A stretch of 64,000 nt of DNA from Perkinsus chesapeaki (taxonomy: Eukaryota; Perkinsozoa; Perkinsida; Perkinsidae). The DNA lies in assembly GCA_013115145.1 (NCBI GenBank), contig JAAPAO010000084.1, positions 1 to 64,000 on the forward strand. The letters run 5' to 3'. Positions 62,124 through 64,000 of the stretch are shown in pieces. Position numbers and translations under genes: made by a program. Position 1 is the first letter of the stretch, and every line of letters starts with the position of its first letter. The notes beneath the pieces were generated by a model. It was given only the letters and a program-made list of their open reading frames with translations, ran no database searches and had not been told where the DNA came from.

Positions 62124-63131
62124 GTGCTCTTTTTCTCTCAGCGAATGTCTAGAGTAATCTTCCTCGTGTATCAGCTGCACACCATTATCATCACGGTGGC
62201 TGATGCTATCGGGGGAGGAAAGTTTCACAACTTCTCAGACTACACTCCCAGGAGCCCAGTAGTTGGGGTCCTAGCCCTTCCTCCTCAGGGGACCCTCAAA
62301 GGGCCGTTCGTCTCTGAGTTCGTGGTAGAGTTCTTAGAAGGTGCTGGGATACAGGTCGCTCCAGTGCTCTACGACGACCCTAACTTGGAGTCCTTACTAT
62401 CCCGCCTCAATGGCATTTATTTATCCGACGGAAGCATCGACATTACCTTCGATCACCCCTATGTGAAGGCAGCCTCGAGAATTTACCAATTTGCCCTAGA
62501 TAGGTATTCTAAAGATGGCCCTTTCCCCTTGATCGGGTTCTGTCAAGGCCATCAAATTCTTGCTGCTCTGGCGGCGGGCACCACTGATGTTATTCTCAAA
62601 CATGCCTACAAGACTGATGATGTGGCCCTTACCCTGAAGATAATTGGCAATGGAGGGAGGATGCTCGGCTCGCTCCCATCGAATGTGAAGTATATATTGG
62701 AAAACAATCCAGTGACGCCCAACCTGCATAGGGATGGCGTTCCACCTGGGATGTGGGGGGCTTACAAGGGGCTGAAAGACCAGTTTGTGATGACAAGCAC
62801 CAGCAAGGATCCATATACTCAGCAAGACTTCTCAGCCACTATGGAGTCCCAGCCTGGTAAGCCTGTTATGTACGGCCTTCAATGGCATCCAGAAATGATT
62901 CCGTACAATTGGGATCCCTTAGTTAAGAAAGCGATTGTTAAAACAGAAGATTCTTTTCTGGTCAGCAGCTCTTTTAGCTTTTTTGTCGGTAGTCTCTTTC
63001 GCGGTAAGACCCATAAGTTCTCGAACCCCAGAGATCTGGCTAAAGCACTTGTTCGTAGCTATCCTCGTCTATGTGAGGAGGATGATGTTGTAATGGGAAC
63101 ATGCGTTTACCTCATCCAACACTCAAGCTGA
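62124..63131 (+). CDS. Gamma-glutamyl hydrolase-like (peptidase C26), secreted
   Basis: Gamma-glutamyl hydrolases trim poly-gamma-glutamate tails from folates, in vacuoles or lysosomes or outside the cell. The 335-residue ORF has no intron, unlike most genes here. The second Met (62145) precedes a hydrophobic leader, SRVIFLVYQLHTIIITVADA, read as a signal peptide, and may be the true start. Motifs: PVVGVLALPPQGT, NGIYLSDGS, nucleophile region PLIGFCQGHQILAALAAG (Cys in GFCQGHQ), and YGLQWHPEMIPYNWD with the catalytic His and Glu-type residue. The family more often has CLGF or CLGH at the nucleophile elbow; CQGHQ is still compatible with class I glutamine-amidotransferase folds. Length fits the family. 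Confidence 0.85.
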   Translation: MLFFSQRMSRVIFLVYQLHTIIITVADAIGGGKFHNFSDYTPRSPVVGVLALPPQGTLKGPFVSEFVVEFLEGAGIQVAPVLYDDPNLESLLSRLNGIYLSDGSIDITFDHPYVKAASRIYQFALDRYSKDGPFPLIGFCQGHQILAALAAGTTDVILKHAYKTDDVALTLKIIGNGGRMLGSLPSNVKYILENNPVTPNLHRDGVPPGMWGAYKGLKDQFVMTSTSKDPYTQQDFSATMESQPGKPVMYGLQWHPEMIPYNWDPLVKKAIVKTEDSFLVSSSFSFFVGSLFRGKTHKFSNPRDLAKALVRSYPRLCEEDDVVMGTCVYLIQHSS

Positions 63132-63451
63132 TTTTTTTCTCGGGTGTTGCTGATGCTGAAATAGTTGAGCCTCCTCTATCACATTTCTCCATTAATGTAG
63201 GACGGCGAAGCAGAGTCAAGACTTGTTCTAACTATTCTTCAAGGACTTCATTTAGCTGATCACTATTTTCATTGTAGTCTAGTGACTAGACTCTAGTCGG
63301 GCACCCCATTTAGTGCCTCATGGCTGAACTTGGTAGTGTAGAAGGGTACGTGGTATTGTGAGCTCTTTCTATACAGTGGACACACTATAGACCACAACAA
63401 CATTTTGGCCGCTTTTTCTGTCCATCTCATGACAAGTACGGTATCAAAAAG
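63132..63451. other. Spacer, no gene seen
   Basis: Convergent spacer between the hydrolase and the minus-strand ORF. No motif noted. Confidence 0.3.
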
Positions 63452-63880
63452 TCAATCTTGAGTTTCAAATAATATCCATTCACCGTCTCCATATCCACTG
63501 TCATATACTGCGGGTGTTGGCCACAATGTTTCCGAGCTAACCGCTAGCAAGGTCATAGTTACAAGGATATCGGTGGATTGGAGCATTGCCTGATCGTGTA
63601 AATATGAAATGCTGTAGGAGCACTCGCCTCGGAAGCCCGGGCCACCTGGGCCAGGGAGCCGGCCCCCAAAGTTGCCCAATGTCTCCGAACTCTGAAGGGA
63701 ACCATATCCAATTCGGCTCTCAAAATGTTCCAATTCCTTCGAGTATAAAATACCATGGTAGCCGGAGTGGTTGGTAGCTCGCTCCCGGAAATAAAATCAC
63801 TGAGAGTTCGCAAACTATTACCTGGACCCCAGGGGCGGTGCACCCTTTTCTGTACACCCAGAGGAGGGGGCACCCTCTAT
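63452..63880 (-). CDS. Hypothetical protein, last exons, 5' part beyond the exons seen
   Basis: A minus-strand frame reads ERATNHSGYHGILYSKELEH, RIGYGSLQSSETLGNFGGRL and PGPGGPGFRGECS, then VYDSGYGDGEWILFETQD and stop at 63452. A GT-AG intron at about 63830-63785 may link it to an upstream exon. It is Gly/Ser-rich with few charged residues. Not recognised. Confidence 0.35.
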
Positions 63881-64000
63881 GATGGGCGCTGTCAGCTAGC
63901 TAGCTACTATCTCACAGATGTACTTCACAAACAGGAGCAGAAACTTTGGTCTTTCGAAGTTGGCGTGAGAAAAGGACTTGATATGTCCGTTTGTGGTGTC

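Overview
This window is nuclear DNA from an intron-dense, flagellated unicellular eukaryote. Genes on both strands are cut by many short GT-AG introns, mostly about 40-60 nt, and the exons only read cleanly once these are removed. The gene content is flagellar genes, giant secreted lectin/discoidin proteins, a protoporphyrinogen-oxidase-like enzyme, a choline-transporter-like protein and a degenerate LINE. My inference, which rests on style and not on a diagnostic marker, is a Perkinsus-like alveolate. Exon joins given here were traced by eye from reading frame and splice-site consensus, so 5' ends and some boundaries are provisional.

Layout. 1-9.6 kb holds a dispersed tandem family of small secreted cysteine-rich proteins. 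Two copies look intact (4129-4822 and 8906-9607), one carries an in-frame TGA (211-945), one is a frameshifted relic (about 2610-2900), and there may be a stray last exon (3855-3951). The family is interrupted by a MITE with TA target sites (1695-1971) and a 1.6 kb Tc1-like DD37E transposon with IR/DR ends (4945-6531). 10.5-17.3 kb (+) carries C2 and EF-hand modules running into a CFAP70-like TPR protein. 18.6-22.6 kb (-) is a kinesin-8. Then, all on the minus strand, come a class I sirtuin, an RFESD-like Rieske protein, a Lys/Glu-rich protein and a tiny membrane ORF.

26.1-37.1 kb (-) is one giant secreted adhesin: signal peptide, legume-type lectin, Cys-rich region, at least nine discoidin-like modules, a LamG-like module and EGF. 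37.2-40.2 kb (-) is a protoporphyrinogen-oxidase-like gene, and 40.4-44.2 kb (-) a second extracellular Cys-rich gene with ShKT-like motifs and a transmembrane segment. 45.2-48.7 kb (-) is an outer-dynein-arm docking-complex protein (ODAD1/ODA1 type), 49.0-50.7 kb (-) a UMP-CMP kinase with a 46-bp minisatellite just 5' of its ATG, and 52.7-53.9 kb (-) a RING-H2 E3 ligase with an added ZZ finger. 55.7-57.5 kb (+) is a choline-transporter-like protein, 58.0-61.8 kb (+) a decayed LINE, and 62.1-63.1 kb (+) a secreted gamma-glutamyl-hydrolase-like protein.

How the genes fit together. Three genes act in the axoneme or flagellum (CFAP70-like, kinesin-8, ODAD1-like). Several others are secreted or cell-surface proteins built from adhesion and lectin modules or small disulfide-rich folds, as expected of an organism that meets host or prey surfaces. 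The remainder is housekeeping (nucleotide kinase, sirtuin, heme and folate-related enzymes, ubiquitin ligase).
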